Shown: piece by piece, positions 1 to 8,784 of the stretch
How the letters are laid out: each line of letters opens with the position of its first letter
How positions within the stretch are numbered: the stretch's first letter is position 1
DNA from: Opitutales bacterium
GTDB taxonomy: Bacteria; Verrucomicrobiota; Verrucomicrobiia; Opitutales; Seribacteraceae
Reading direction: 5' to 3'
Length of the DNA: 50,753 nucleotides
NCBI GenBank assembly: GCA_029251885.1
Contig: JAQXCL010000011.1
Coordinates: forward strand, 1 to 50,753
Translations under genes and position numbers: made by a program
The notes under the pieces: model-generated
What the model saw: the letters and a program-made list of their open reading frames with translations, nothing else
The model's database searches: none
Told to the model about the DNA's origin: nothing

Positions 1-570
1 GCCTATTTCGACGCATCTGTCCTTAAGGACCCAACTGGTTATAAATTGAGACCCGGAGACCGAATTAGAGTTGTAATCCAAGGAGAGGTTGATTGTAGCC
101 TCGAAACTTCCCTTACAAATGAAGGAACTATAAATATGCCTTATGTTGGTGAGATTAGGCTTATGGGTAAAAATAAGAAGGAAGCCGAGTCATCTATTGA
201 AAGAGAGTACAAGAAAGAACTTATCTTTGCTCGCCCAAATGCCTTGCTGAATATAACTAAATATTCGGAGCGAGTCGTTTTTCTTACCGGTTCAGTAAAT
301 CGGAAAGGGCCCTATGTGTTGCCGCCTGAGGTTGAAGCAATGAATATTGTTGAAGTTATTGCACGAGCTGGTGGTTTCAATGACATTGCAAAGAAAAATC
401 GAGTTTATGTTACCCGTACTTTTTTTGATGAAAGTGGTAATCCCACGAATACCAAAACCTACGAGGTAGATGTTGAAGCTTTAAGTTCTGGTATTCAATC
501 GGGTAACTCCTCCCGGAGGTTTTGGATTTATCCGGGCGACCGTATCGAAGTCCCCGAGAGGCTTCTATAG
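1..570 (+). CDS. Polysaccharide export protein (Wza-like), 5' end outside window
   Basis: The reading frame is open from base 1, so the N-terminus with its expected signal peptide and lipobox lies to the left; 189 residues are visible. Near the left edge is the L-R-P-G-D stretch typical of the Poly_export domain, followed by a beta-rich segment. From about residue 88 a second segment (VFLTGSVNRKGPY, then an ARAGGFND stretch) fits an SLBB domain, and the C-terminus repeats a YPGDRIEVP strand. Wza-family proteins form the outer-membrane channel that exports capsule or exopolysaccharide. The next gene, a Wzc-like kinase, starts two bases after this stop, as in wza-wzc operons. The family is clear; which polysaccharide is exported cannot be read here. 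Confidence 0.85.
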   Translation, partial: AYFDASVLKDPTGYKLRPGDRIRVVIQGEVDCSLETSLTNEGTINMPYVGEIRLMGKNKKEAESSIEREYKKELIFARPNALLNITKYSERVVFLTGSVNRKGPYVLPPEVEAMNIVEVIARAGGFNDIAKKNRVYVTRTFFDESGNPTNTKTYEVDVEALSSGIQSGNSSRRFWIYPGDRIEVPERLL

Positions 571-572
571 TT

Positions 573-2861
573 ATGGACGAAAATTACAACAAAATGCCCG
601 ACAGTCCTTCTGTCCAATCATCAGGAACGAAGATAAAAGGAATAGGAGACTTTTTACTCATTCTTCGTGATCGTTGGTTGATTGCACTTACTTTATCTTT
701 ACCCGTTGCACTTGCTTTCATCTACATTAAGTCTCAAGGGACGGAATTATTCACATCGAGTGCTTCTTTTCGATTAATCCCCCCCCCTGCAATTCTCAAT
801 TTACAAAAAGTTGATCGAGACCAACATGTACAAGGGCTTGTCGCAAAACATTTGGATGGTCTTAACAGTCAAGACCTTAGACTTAATGTAACTCAAAAAA
901 TAAAAGACAGTCCGGAATTAAAATCAGAACTGCTCGGTCCCTTCCTTAAAGATGGTATATCAATTGATGTTGGTGCCACCATATCTTATTCAGTATCTGT
1001 TTCTCCTCCCTCAGAAGGGAGACCCCGCTTTACAATTAATTCGACTGCTCGTTCAGGTAGAGGCGCACAAATCATAGCGGATGTTGTCCAGTCTGAATAT
1101 GAAAAGCTTCATAAAAGTAGAAAGAGTCTGCAGGTTGAGAATGTAAGGAATGTTTTACAATTATTACTCGATAAAAGTTTGGCTGAGGAAGAGCGAATTT
1201 CTCAAGAGCAATCTAACTTTAAAAAAAGGTATGACCTTCCCTTTTTGGAGGATGAAAAACAAGATACCGCAGCACGAAAAAGCCAATATTCATCTGAAGT
1301 AACTAGGTCTAAACTTGAACAAATTCGTATTAACTCACTCCTCCGGCAAATTCTACAGATTCAAGTACGAATAGGCTCACAATCAGAGTCATTAGCATCT
1401 CAAGACATCGATGATGATATTGCTGTGATAAAAGAATTTTTTGAAATCGATGCCATTGAATCTTACGGAGCTATTCCTTCTCTTAGAAAAACTCTTTTCG
1501 ATTTGGAGCGTAAAAGAAAAGACTATCAAGAAACTGGCTCCGGGTACTTGGAAAGACATCCGAAAATGATTGAGAATGCACGCCAAGTTCAACTGGTTAA
1601 GCAAGCTTTGAATAAAGAAGTTAAATCTTCAATCGAAGACTTGAGAGATAAACATATACAACTGAGTGCCCAAGAAAAGGAATTTGCCACTGCAATGGGT
1701 AAGGTACAGGAGGAATCCCGTACTCTTAGTGAAATTGAAGAAAAACTTAGGAATTTAGATAGGCAACTCTCGGTGGTTACGAAGACAACGGATCAAATTC
1801 ATAATCGGCTTAATGATGTAAGAATCGAACAAGCATTACCAAGCGAGCAAGAAGAACCTTTGAACAAAGAACGGTTTGCCTATCTGCCTGGGGCACCATT
1901 TACTCCCGATAAAGTGAAAATTAAGAGAGATGGAATGATGCTTGGTATGGCTATCTTTTTGATGATCCCCTTCTTGCTTGAATTTGTTGATAATCGAGTC
2001 AAATCCCCATGGGATGTAGAGGTTTTTATAGGACGAGATTTAATCGCGGGTATTCCTAAGATTTCTGAAGTTGAAGAGACACAAAGACCTTTAATCGTTG
2101 GAAATGATTTGGATGACGGGTTGACGGAGTCTTTTCGTAGTATGTTTAGCCGGATTCAGATGAACTCGTTAAATGATTATCCTAAAACGATTCTTGTCAC
2201 TTCAGCCATTCCAAGCGAAGGAAAAAGCTTAATTTCTGCTAATCTTGCGTACAGTTGTGCTAACCATGGAAAAAAGACTGTTTTAATTGATTTTGATTTG
2301 AGACGTCCGGGTATTCATAAGTTTTGCAATATTGCTAATGAGAAAGGCTTACTTTCCCTCATCAATGCTGAACAGACCGACCCGCAAAAACTGCAAGAAT
2401 TGGCTCAAGAGACAGTTACCCAGATTCATCCAAACCTCTTTGTTTTACCTTCAGGTGGAAGAACTCGGGCAGCTACCGAACTCTTGGAGAGTAATGGATT
2501 CGATCGAATCCATAAAGTGCTTAGAGGCTTTGCAGATGTAATTATTATTGATAGCCCCCCTCTAGGATTATTTCCAGATTCCTTGGCGATGGCCCGGAAA
2601 GTAGAGGAGGTTCTGTTTGTAACTCGGTATGGAAAAGTTTCTAGAAAAATAGTTAAAAGCTTGCTTGAAAGTTTGGACGAGACCGGAGCCAAAATTTTGG
2701 GTGTTGTACTAAACGACCTTCCACAAAAGAAAGCTCCAGGCTATTACTACTCTGGTTATTACGGATACGGTTACTTTAGGTACAAGTATTACAACAAATA
2801 TTATGGAAGAGAAAAAGATGAAGAACCTGCTAAAGATTCAAGTACAAAGGCAGTAAGTTAA
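573..2861 (+). CDS. Wzc-like polysaccharide co-polymerase / bacterial tyrosine kinase
   Basis: This is a 762-residue inner-membrane protein. It has a Wzz-type N-terminal domain with a membrane segment near residues 36-53, a long coiled-coil periplasmic region, a second membrane segment near 454-472, then a cytoplasmic BY-kinase. Walker A is SAIPSEGKS (544-552), the A' motif is VLIDFDLRRPG, and Walker B is VIIIDSPP (656-663). The C-terminal tail holds 12 tyrosines within about 24 residues (from 724), the usual autophosphorylation cluster. Such proteins control chain length and polymerisation of exported polysaccharide together with the Wza channel. The ATG at 573 is chosen over a TTG at 522 because it follows the upstream stop by two bases and has GAGAGG ahead of it. 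A run of nine C lies in codons about 69-72. Confidence 0.9.
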   Translation: MDENYNKMPDSPSVQSSGTKIKGIGDFLLILRDRWLIALTLSLPVALAFIYIKSQGTELFTSSASFRLIPPPAILNLQKVDRDQHVQGLVAKHLDGLNSQDLRLNVTQKIKDSPELKSELLGPFLKDGISIDVGATISYSVSVSPPSEGRPRFTINSTARSGRGAQIIADVVQSEYEKLHKSRKSLQVENVRNVLQLLLDKSLAEEERISQEQSNFKKRYDLPFLEDEKQDTAARKSQYSSEVTRSKLEQIRINSLLRQILQIQVRIGSQSESLASQDIDDDIAVIKEFFEIDAIESYGAIPSLRKTLFDLERKRKDYQETGSGYLERHPKMIENARQVQLVKQALNKEVKSSIEDLRDKHIQLSAQEKEFATAMGKVQEESRTLSEIEEKLRNLDRQLSVVTKTTDQIHNRLNDVRIEQALPSEQEEPLNKERFAYLPGAPFTPDKVKIKRDGMMLGMAIFLMIPFLLEFVDNRVKSPWDVEVFIGRDLIAGIPKISEVEETQRPLIVGNDLDDGLTESFRSMFSRIQMNSLNDYPKTILVTSAIPSEGKSLISANLAYSCANHGKKTVLIDFDLRRPGIHKFCNIANEKGLLSLINAEQTDPQKLQELAQETVTQIHPNLFVLPSGGRTRAATELLESNGFDRIHKVLRGFADVIIIDSPPLGLFPDSLAMARKVEEVLFVTRYGKVSRKIVKSLLESLDETGAKILGVVLNDLPQKKAPGYYYSGYYGYGYFRYKYYNKYYGREKDEEPAKDSSTKAVS
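779..787 (+). repeat. Homopolymer tract C9 inside the Wzc-like gene
   Basis: Nine consecutive C bases encode the Pro-Pro-Pro after RLI near residue 70 of the Wzc-like kinase. In an AT-rich sequence this is unusual, and the proline codons could have been written otherwise. Loss or gain of one base would truncate the protein early. Confidence 0.9.
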
Positions 2862-2867
2862 AGTTTT

Positions 2868-3083
2868 ATGGCATTTAAAACATACAAAACTTGTGTGATT
2901 ACTCCCAAAGGTATGCGAATAAAGGGAGATGACACGAGTCTTGAGATTGCTTCCATTATTGACGAGAAATCCAACCAAATGTGCAAAGAGGGTTGGGAAT
3001 TGTTTTCCATTACCCCCTCTTTACTTAGCGAAGGAGCTTTGATTAAGCTCTTACTTACTTTTGTTAAAGAGGTTGAAATATAA
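2868..3083 (+). CDS. Small DUF4177-like protein
   Basis: A 71-residue protein starts six bases after the Wzc-like stop, so it is probably co-transcribed. It has a short N-terminal strand (FKTYKTCVITP), a helix containing IASIIDEKSNQMCKEG, then GWELFSITP. The helix followed by G-W-E-L-x-S-x-T is the hallmark of the DUF4177 family of small proteins of unknown function. No signal peptide or membrane segment is seen. The start has no good Shine-Dalgarno sequence, which is common here. The family assignment is from the motif only. Confidence 0.6.
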   Translation: MAFKTYKTCVITPKGMRIKGDDTSLEIASIIDEKSNQMCKEGWELFSITPSLLSEGALIKLLLTFVKEVEI

Positions 3084-3088
3084 AAAGT

Positions 3089-3430
3089 TCAATACTTGTG
3101 AATATTGATTACCTCGTTGTTCTTTAAAAGTAATTCCACACGGGTTGCGTCTAATTTTTTACCAAATTCTATCTTCATCCAATTTCCGTGATTATTTTTT
3201 AAACTTGCTGAAATTTTATAATCATTTCCTATAATGGATATTACCTTGGACAACGAGTCCCCCACTTTAATGTCATGAAAGTTAACTTTATTAGAAGTTT
3301 TATAGAGATTGAGCTTAGCAGCATTCAAAGAAGAAATTTCTGAGGTATACTGTTCATTTGGATTCCATCTTTTACTGCAGCAAAATAAAGTAGGAAGAGT
3401 TAGCATTATGATTCTGATCTTTCCTTCCAT
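3089..3430 (-). CDS. Small putative lipoprotein, BamE/SmpA-like fold possible
   Basis: The 113-residue product opens with a short basic N-terminus and a hydrophobic stretch ending in LFCC, which could be a lipobox. The rest is hydrophilic. A segment reading IKVGDSLSKVISIIGN resembles the 'hinge' of small BamE/SmpA-type proteins (G-x-S followed later by a glycine after a hydrophobic helix), but it is too short for a firm call. It is convergent with the gene at 2868 (5 bp apart) and divergent from pssA (41 bp between starts). A real gene is likely because it fills the gap neatly; no function is assigned. Confidence 0.5.
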   Translation of the reverse strand: MEGKIRIIMLTLPTLFCCSKRWNPNEQYTSEISSLNAAKLNLYKTSNKVNFHDIKVGDSLSKVISIIGNDYKISASLKNNHGNWMKIEFGKKLDATRVELLLKNNEVINIHKY

Positions 3431-3471
3431 TAAAAAAAACTGAATTTAATCTCCAAAATTTTCAAGACTGA

Positions 3472-4275
3472 ATGTCTCCTGACAAACCTAATCAACTAGC
3501 TCAGACTGAAGAGTTCTTAATTGTTCGTTTGATACCTAACATATTTACCACTGTAGGAATGTGTATTGGTCTTACAGGTATAAGGTTTGCACTAGAGTCG
3601 GAGTGGAAGTCTGCTGTAGTCTGTGTTTTGCTTGCTGCTTTTTTTGACCTTGTGGATGGGTTAAGTGCGAGAATGCTTAAGGCAACCTCTAAAATTGGAG
3701 CTGAATTAGATAGTTTATCTGATGCGGTAAGCTTTGGAGTTACTCCTACCGTTATTCTATACCTTTGGATTGTTTCAATAACTAAAAGTGAAAGCAGTTA
3801 TTTACTAGGATGGTATTGGGTACCATTCATTTTTTATTCATCTTGCTGCGTGCTCAGGCTTGCTCGATTTAATGTTACTAGTCGATCTCCATCTGACTCG
3901 GATGGAAAGCCAAACAATTACTTTACAGGAGTTCCATCACCCGCTGGTGCGATTATTCTGTTAAGCCCAATTATTTTCGAGGTAAATATGCAAAGGTTTG
4001 GAATTTCGGGAATCGAATTATTTCGTCCTGGAGCGATATGCTTATGGGTTATGTTAGTCAGTGCCCTTATGGTTTCTCGTATTCCAACCATTTCTCTTAA
4101 AAGTATAAAATATAAAATATCGTACGGAAAAGTAATTTTTGTTTTTGTGGGGGTAATTTTGACTGCTGCCGTTGTGGTTCGAGAACAGTGGCTATCTTTG
4201 GCATTTGCCATTCTATTTTATCTGGTTTCTATCCCTTCCTTTGCTATTTATCTTAAAAGTAAAAAGAAAACATAA
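3472..4275 (+). CDS. pssA: CDP-diacylglycerol-serine O-phosphatidyltransferase (phosphatidylserine synthase)
   Basis: This 267-residue integral membrane protein has about eight hydrophobic segments. The CDP-alcohol phosphotransferase signature D-G-x2-A-R-x8-G-x3-D-x3-D is complete (DGLSAR at about residues 64-69, last Asp near 83). The PNIFTTVGM start and the ARFNVTSRSP segment after the third helix match PssA of the type II bacterial family. It condenses CDP-diacylglycerol with L-serine, the first step to phosphatidylethanolamine. It is convergent with the TPR operon, with only four bases between stops. No phosphatidylserine decarboxylase gene lies adjacent. Confidence 0.88.
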   Translation: MSPDKPNQLAQTEEFLIVRLIPNIFTTVGMCIGLTGIRFALESEWKSAVVCVLLAAFFDLVDGLSARMLKATSKIGAELDSLSDAVSFGVTPTVILYLWIVSITKSESSYLLGWYWVPFIFYSSCCVLRLARFNVTSRSPSDSDGKPNNYFTGVPSPAGAIILLSPIIFEVNMQRFGISGIELFRPGAICLWVMLVSALMVSRIPTISLKSIKYKISYGKVIFVFVGVILTAAVVVREQWLSLAFAILFYLVSIPSFAIYLKSKKKT

Positions 4276-4279
4276 TTCA

Positions 4280-4951
4280 TTAAACGATTGCTTCAAACTG
4301 CTTAAAAATATGATTAGATCTATCCTTTAGGGGTGGGGGCAGGTCAAAACCGTTAGTTGATTCTATTCTTTCTTTAAAAGTTTTAAATAACCCTATGTGA
4401 GCTTTATTATATTTTATCGATTCAAAGTAGTCGCAATAGCTACCAATTAAAGTTTTGTAAATATTGTGATTAGATTGATTAAGGGAGTGAGCAATTTCCA
4501 AGACATTGATTCTTTTAATCCGTTCAGCAGGATCGGTAAGTAAATTAGACATTTCCCAATAAATCTCAAAGGATTCAGTTCCATATCTAATAATTCTTTC
4601 GAGGAAATGAAGGGCAGAGAATTTATCTCCTTTTGCTTCCTTAATACGAAAAGCAGTCTCTAAAAATCCTTTATTTCTGGGTGACTTAGATAATGCGTTT
4701 CCATTGGCATCTTCTGCATTGCTAAAATCTTTTTCAATCAAGTAAGCCTTTGCTAATAGGTTAAAGAGATTTTCTGAAAGCCCATAATTTTTATGAAAAT
4801 CGTTGAGGAAATGAATGGCTTTCAAACTATCCCTTTTTTGGATAAGTGTATCAGCAAATAAATATGCTGATTGCGGGCTAGCAGGATCAAGTTGGAGAGC
4901 CTTCTCCAAGTGTTTCATCGGATCAAGATCAACCTTGATGCAGCTTTTCAT
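4280..4951 (-). CDS. TPR-repeat protein, last gene of the cyclase operon
   Basis: A 223-residue all-helical protein. Its first 40 residues are a clear tetratricopeptide unit (KALQLDPASPQSAYLFADTL), followed by weaker TPR-like helices and a C-terminal segment without recognisable repeat. There is no signal peptide. Its ATG overlaps the stop of the upstream TPR gene by four bases (ATGA), so translation is probably coupled. It may once have been one protein with its upstream neighbour, since that protein ends just after a TPR unit and this one begins with another. A scaffold or adaptor role is an inference from fold only. Confidence 0.8.
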   Translation of the reverse strand: MKSCIKVDLDPMKHLEKALQLDPASPQSAYLFADTLIQKRDSLKAIHFLNDFHKNYGLSENLFNLLAKAYLIEKDFSNAEDANGNALSKSPRNKGFLETAFRIKEAKGDKFSALHFLERIIRYGTESFEIYWEMSNLLTDPAERIKRINVLEIAHSLNQSNHNIYKTLIGSYCDYFESIKYNKAHIGLFKTFKERIESTNGFDLPPPLKDRSNHIFKQFEAIV

Positions 4952-6501
4952 TTTTTTGCGGTCTTTTTGTTCACTTTAGTCTTTGCTAGAGCACATTGAG
5001 CCGATTGATTCATTAAGAGTACAGCTAATTGATAATGACCATCCGCAAAATTTGGATTGATTGTAATTGCTTTTTGTAGTGCTTCAAACGATTCAACGAA
5101 TTTTTTTTGATGAGCTAGTAAAATGCCTAACTCGTAATACGATTTGAAGTTTTTAGGGTTTATGCGAATCGCATTTTGAAAATGTTTAGCCGCTTCTTCA
5201 GGATTGGGTTGCAAAATTATCGTACCATCCTTTGACATTCGCTCTCCTTTGGCTAGCAATCTACCGAAATAATAATGACACTCATCATATTCATTTTTGA
5301 TTTCCAAAGCCGTCTCGAAATTTCTTTCAGCTAAATCGTACTCTGATGGGCTGGACGATAGCCTAGCTAAATTAAAATAAGCTTCAGCGAAATTTTGTTC
5401 AACATCAGTTGCTTTTTGAAAATGAATCTTGGCTTCGTTTAGATCTCCAGAGTTTTCCGCATGAAAAGCCAATTCATAATAAGCTTCCGCAAAGTCAGGA
5501 TTAATTTCGAGAGCCTTGTAGAAATGTTTTTTAGCAAGGCTTGGATCTTCATCAAGGGTTAAAATCTTAGCAAGGTAGAAGTGGGTATTGGCATTTTGAG
5601 AGTCAGCTTGTATGGATAACTTTAGGTTTTTTTCCGCATCTGCTAGCTTTTCTTGATGGTAGTAAAGTTTTCCTAGGTGAAAAAGTGCTTTGGGGTTGTG
5701 GGGAAAATATTTTATGGACTCATTATAGTGATGAATAGCTTTTTCTAGCTTTTTTTCCCCTTCTAAAATCCTGGCCAATAAATAGTGGGCTTTTGAATAA
5801 TCGGATGTAAGTTCAAGTGCGGTAATGAGGTGTTTTTTGGAAGTTGGTAAACTTTTCTCAGAAAATAATATCCTTGCTGCATTGTAGTGAGCTTTCGAGT
5901 TTTTCGGGTCGAGTTCAATAACCCGATAAAAATGTTTCTTAGCTGTTTTCCAGTCTCTCTTATCTATAGATGAACCATCATTATTTGTAGCTTCTCCACC
6001 CAGCAGGAGTTTTCCAAGGTAGTAATGTGCACACGGATAATCATCTTCAATGTCGATGGCTGTCTCATAGTTTTTACGTGCATCTTCAAAGTCATCAGCG
6101 TTGGTCAATAATTTTGCTTTATTGTAGTAAGCGGGAGCAAAATTTTGATCAATTTCTGCAACTTTATCAAAATTGTTTTTTGCTTCCTCGAAATCCTTAA
6201 CTTCTACCAGCATTAAAGCGTAATTAAAATAGGCTTTAACAAAATTAGGATTGAGTTCCAAAGCGTTTAGAAAATGTTCTCGTGCATCCTCATGCTTACT
6301 TAATCGAGTAAGTTCGATTGCAAGTTCACATTCCGCCTCAGCGTAGGTTGAATTGATTGAAACTGCTTGTTCGAAATATTTTAATGCTAAATCGTATTTT
6401 TGCTCAGATTGATAAAGAACGCCCAGTTTGAAATGAGCATTAGCAAGATTTGGATCAAGTTCGATCGCTCGTTCTAAGAGTTTTTTTGCGTTTTGTTCCA
6501 T
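4948..6501 (-). CDS. Large TPR protein with internal 250-residue duplication
   Basis: This 517-residue protein is made almost entirely of about 14 tetratricopeptide repeats (recurring pattern A-x-x-x-F-x-x-A-I-x-I-x-P-x-F-A-x-A-x-Y-x-L). It has a lysine-rich C-terminal tail. Two TPR units carry the same odd insertion (GGEATNNDGSS at about 168-178 and KGERMSKDGTI at about 418-428). Residues 111-206 align without gaps to residues 361-456, showing a block duplication of exactly 250 residues. No signal peptide or membrane segment is visible, so it should be cytoplasmic. It starts 12 bases after the cyclase stop. TPR arrays bind peptides or proteins; the partners are unknown, but the cyclase and repeat protein of the same operon are obvious candidates. 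Confidence 0.9.
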   Translation of the reverse strand: MEQNAKKLLERAIELDPNLANAHFKLGVLYQSEQKYDLALKYFEQAVSINSTYAEAECELAIELTRLSKHEDAREHFLNALELNPNFVKAYFNYALMLVEVKDFEEAKNNFDKVAEIDQNFAPAYYNKAKLLTNADDFEDARKNYETAIDIEDDYPCAHYYLGKLLLGGEATNNDGSSIDKRDWKTAKKHFYRVIELDPKNSKAHYNAARILFSEKSLPTSKKHLITALELTSDYSKAHYLLARILEGEKKLEKAIHHYNESIKYFPHNPKALFHLGKLYYHQEKLADAEKNLKLSIQADSQNANTHFYLAKILTLDEDPSLAKKHFYKALEINPDFAEAYYELAFHAENSGDLNEAKIHFQKATDVEQNFAEAYFNLARLSSSPSEYDLAERNFETALEIKNEYDECHYYFGRLLAKGERMSKDGTIILQPNPEEAAKHFQNAIRINPKNFKSYYELGILLAHQKKFVESFEALQKAITINPNFADGHYQLAVLLMNQSAQCALAKTKVNKKTAKK

Positions 6502-6513
6502 GGATTGAAGCCC

Positions 6514-8784
6514 TTACTTCGAGGTCATTACCCAAACACCATCCCATTCTTTTTTGGGTGGGTTCTTCTTCATATAGTCACAGCGATCAAGATAAAGTTG
6601 AGCAGCTTTATCTTCGGGGTTAATTTTCTTAACTGAATTGAACAATTTTATGGCTTGGTCCCACTTCCCATCATTCCATGCCCGATACCCATCGTTAAAA
6701 TTACCGAGAGCTTCAATCATATTCGGATAAGAATCATCATCATGAAAATCGAGCACTTCGAAGACTCCGACTGGTTCTGTTTTTCCTTTAACAATAACAT
6801 AGTCAACTTGTCGTGTTCGGTATGTAGCTTTAACCGCTTTGTATGTGAATTCACTTATAAGAATATGAGCGCCGTATTGTTTACAGGCACTCTCGATACG
6901 CGCTGCTAAGTTAACCCCGTCTCCAATGACCGTATAGTCCATTCTTTTGGGCGAACCAATATTTCCAGAGACAATCGAATCAGTATTAACTCCCATACCG
7001 TGATCAATTGGCATTTTACCTTCAGCCGCTCTTTTATCATTAAAAACCTTAAGGTCGGTCATCATACGAATGGCTGCACGAACCGCTCGGTCCGGATCGT
7101 CTTCGTGGGGAATAGGGGTGCCAAAAATACACATCATGGCATCACCGATAAATTTGTCCAACATGCCTCCTTCATCTGTTATGCAATCAACCATTATGGT
7201 AAAGTAATCATTTAAAAGCTTAACAGTGCCTTGGGCTCCAAGTTCTTCAGTGATAGTAGTAAAACTTCGAACATCTGAAAACAATACAGATGCCATGCTT
7301 TGTTTTCCTCCCATAACATCATCGCTCTCACCTGCGTTCATTAATTGGTCAGCTAACTCAGGATCCATGTATCGAGACATGGTAGACTTCATTCTTTTTT
7401 CAGAACTAATATCTTCAATCATGATCATAACACCCATACTTTCATTCTTTTGTCCAATCAGGGGGGTGGTGGAAACATTGACAGAAAGCTTTTCTCCTTG
7501 GATAAGTAGGGTGGCATCCAGAAACTCTTCCTGTTCATCTACTGATTCTAACTTATTGGTTAGCCAAGAGTTTTCGGATCCCAGTAATTCGATTAAGGAT
7601 GTGTTTAGAACATCAGTCAAATTAGAGAGTTTCAGTACTTTCAGTCCTGCCGGATTACAGGTCCTAACCATTTTATTCTCATCTATTGTAATCACTGCAT
7701 CGTGCATGCTTGAGAGAATGCTTTCCGAATAATTTTTCTGATTTTGTACATCATCAAAAAGCTTGGCATTTTCAATGCCCATAGAAATTTGGGAGGTAAA
7801 TGCCGCTAGCCTTTTTTCATCTTCTTGATTAAAAGAGCCTCCGCGTTTGTTAAGGACTTGGCTAACACCAATGGTTTTCCCCTCTTTGTTGAGAACTGGC
7901 ATGCAAAGAATGGATCGTGTGAAAAATCCGGTCTGCTTATCAAAGCTTGGATTGAAACGCAGGTCTGCATAGGCGTGGGGTATATTAACAGGCTTAGCGG
8001 ATGTAAAGACAGTCCCTGCGATCCCTAAATGATTTGGGAACCGTATGATAGACTTTTCGTCCAAGCCTTCTCCGACTTCAGTATATAATTCATTGGTCTT
8101 TTCATCATTGATAAAAAGAGTGGCTCTTTCACAATCCAACATCGTTGAGATTGTGGAAATGATTTTTTGCAAGAGTGGAGTAAGTTCAAGTTCAGATGCG
8201 ACCTGAGAAACTACATCAAGGAATTCTAACTCTTGTTTTCTTGCTGCTTCTACTTGCTCAACGATAATATTTCCTTGGATAGCAATAGCTGCCTGTTCCG
8301 TCATTGCCTCGAGTAGTTCTAAATCATCTTGGGTAAATTCACCGTCAATTTTGTTGAGAATCTGTGAAACCCCAATTTTCTCTCCATTAACGGTTCTTAG
8401 AGGGGCACAAAGAATACTTTTTGTACGAAATCCCGTTCTTACATCTACAGCTTTGTTGAAACGATCGTCTTTATACGCGTCGGGGATGATAGCACCTTCA
8501 TTATGTGAAAAGACCCATCCAGCAACCCCCTTGCTATTCATGATACGAATTTCTCTACGAAAACTTCCTTGGGCAATTCGTGAATATAATTCTCCGGTCG
8601 AGGAATCGTTCAAAAAGATAGTTCCTCTTTCGGCACCGATGGTTGAGGTAGTTATCTTAACCAAGGTTTCAAGAGCTTCGTCTAAGCTTTTAGATTTTGC
8701 TAAGTCTGTGGTAACTTGAAGTAGCATGTCGGAGAACCTTGCTGTTCTCTTCTTAGGTTCGGGGGAATTGGTTTTAGTTGGCAT
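6514..8784 (-). CDS. GAF-GAF-PAS class III adenylyl cyclase (CyaB1-like)
   Basis: 756 residues, no membrane segment. Domains in order: GAF-1 (about 25-175), GAF-2 (about 190-345), PAS (about 350-465), class III cyclase domain (about 495-680), and a short TPR-like tail (690-740). Both metal aspartates (D504 in FSD, D548 in GD) are present. So are the adenine-selecting Lys544 and Asp616 and the transition-state pair N625/R629, so the enzyme should be active and make cAMP. GAF-2 has the full NKFDE signature (N312-K313, F318, D322-E323) of cyclic-nucleotide-binding GAF domains; GAF-1 has an incomplete one. The layout is that of Anabaena CyaB1, whose GAF tandem senses cAMP. The start overlaps the stop of the repeat-protein gene by 11 bases. 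Confidence 0.93.
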   Translation of the reverse strand: MPTKTNSPEPKKRTARFSDMLLQVTTDLAKSKSLDEALETLVKITTSTIGAERGTIFLNDSSTGELYSRIAQGSFRREIRIMNSKGVAGWVFSHNEGAIIPDAYKDDRFNKAVDVRTGFRTKSILCAPLRTVNGEKIGVSQILNKIDGEFTQDDLELLEAMTEQAAIAIQGNIIVEQVEAARKQELEFLDVVSQVASELELTPLLQKIISTISTMLDCERATLFINDEKTNELYTEVGEGLDEKSIIRFPNHLGIAGTVFTSAKPVNIPHAYADLRFNPSFDKQTGFFTRSILCMPVLNKEGKTIGVSQVLNKRGGSFNQEDEKRLAAFTSQISMGIENAKLFDDVQNQKNYSESILSSMHDAVITIDENKMVRTCNPAGLKVLKLSNLTDVLNTSLIELLGSENSWLTNKLESVDEQEEFLDATLLIQGEKLSVNVSTTPLIGQKNESMGVMIMIEDISSEKRMKSTMSRYMDPELADQLMNAGESDDVMGGKQSMASVLFSDVRSFTTITEELGAQGTVKLLNDYFTIMVDCITDEGGMLDKFIGDAMMCIFGTPIPHEDDPDRAVRAAIRMMTDLKVFNDKRAAEGKMPIDHGMGVNTDSIVSGNIGSPKRMDYTVIGDGVNLAARIESACKQYGAHILISEFTYKAVKATYRTRQVDYVIVKGKTEPVGVFEVLDFHDDDSYPNMIEALGNFNDGYRAWNDGKWDQAIKLFNSVKKINPEDKAAQLYLDRCDYMKKNPPKKEWDGVWVMTSK

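Noticed and set aside
522-572. TTG start extending the Wzc-like kinase into the upstream gene
   Set aside because: The ATG at 573 gives a normal N-terminus, has GAGAGG before it, and avoids a 49-base overlap with the Wza-like gene.
7226-7732. 168-residue plus-strand open frame inside the cyclase gene
   Set aside because: It lies wholly antisense to a well-supported gene (PAS and cyclase domain), shows no recognisable domain, and has a biased composition.
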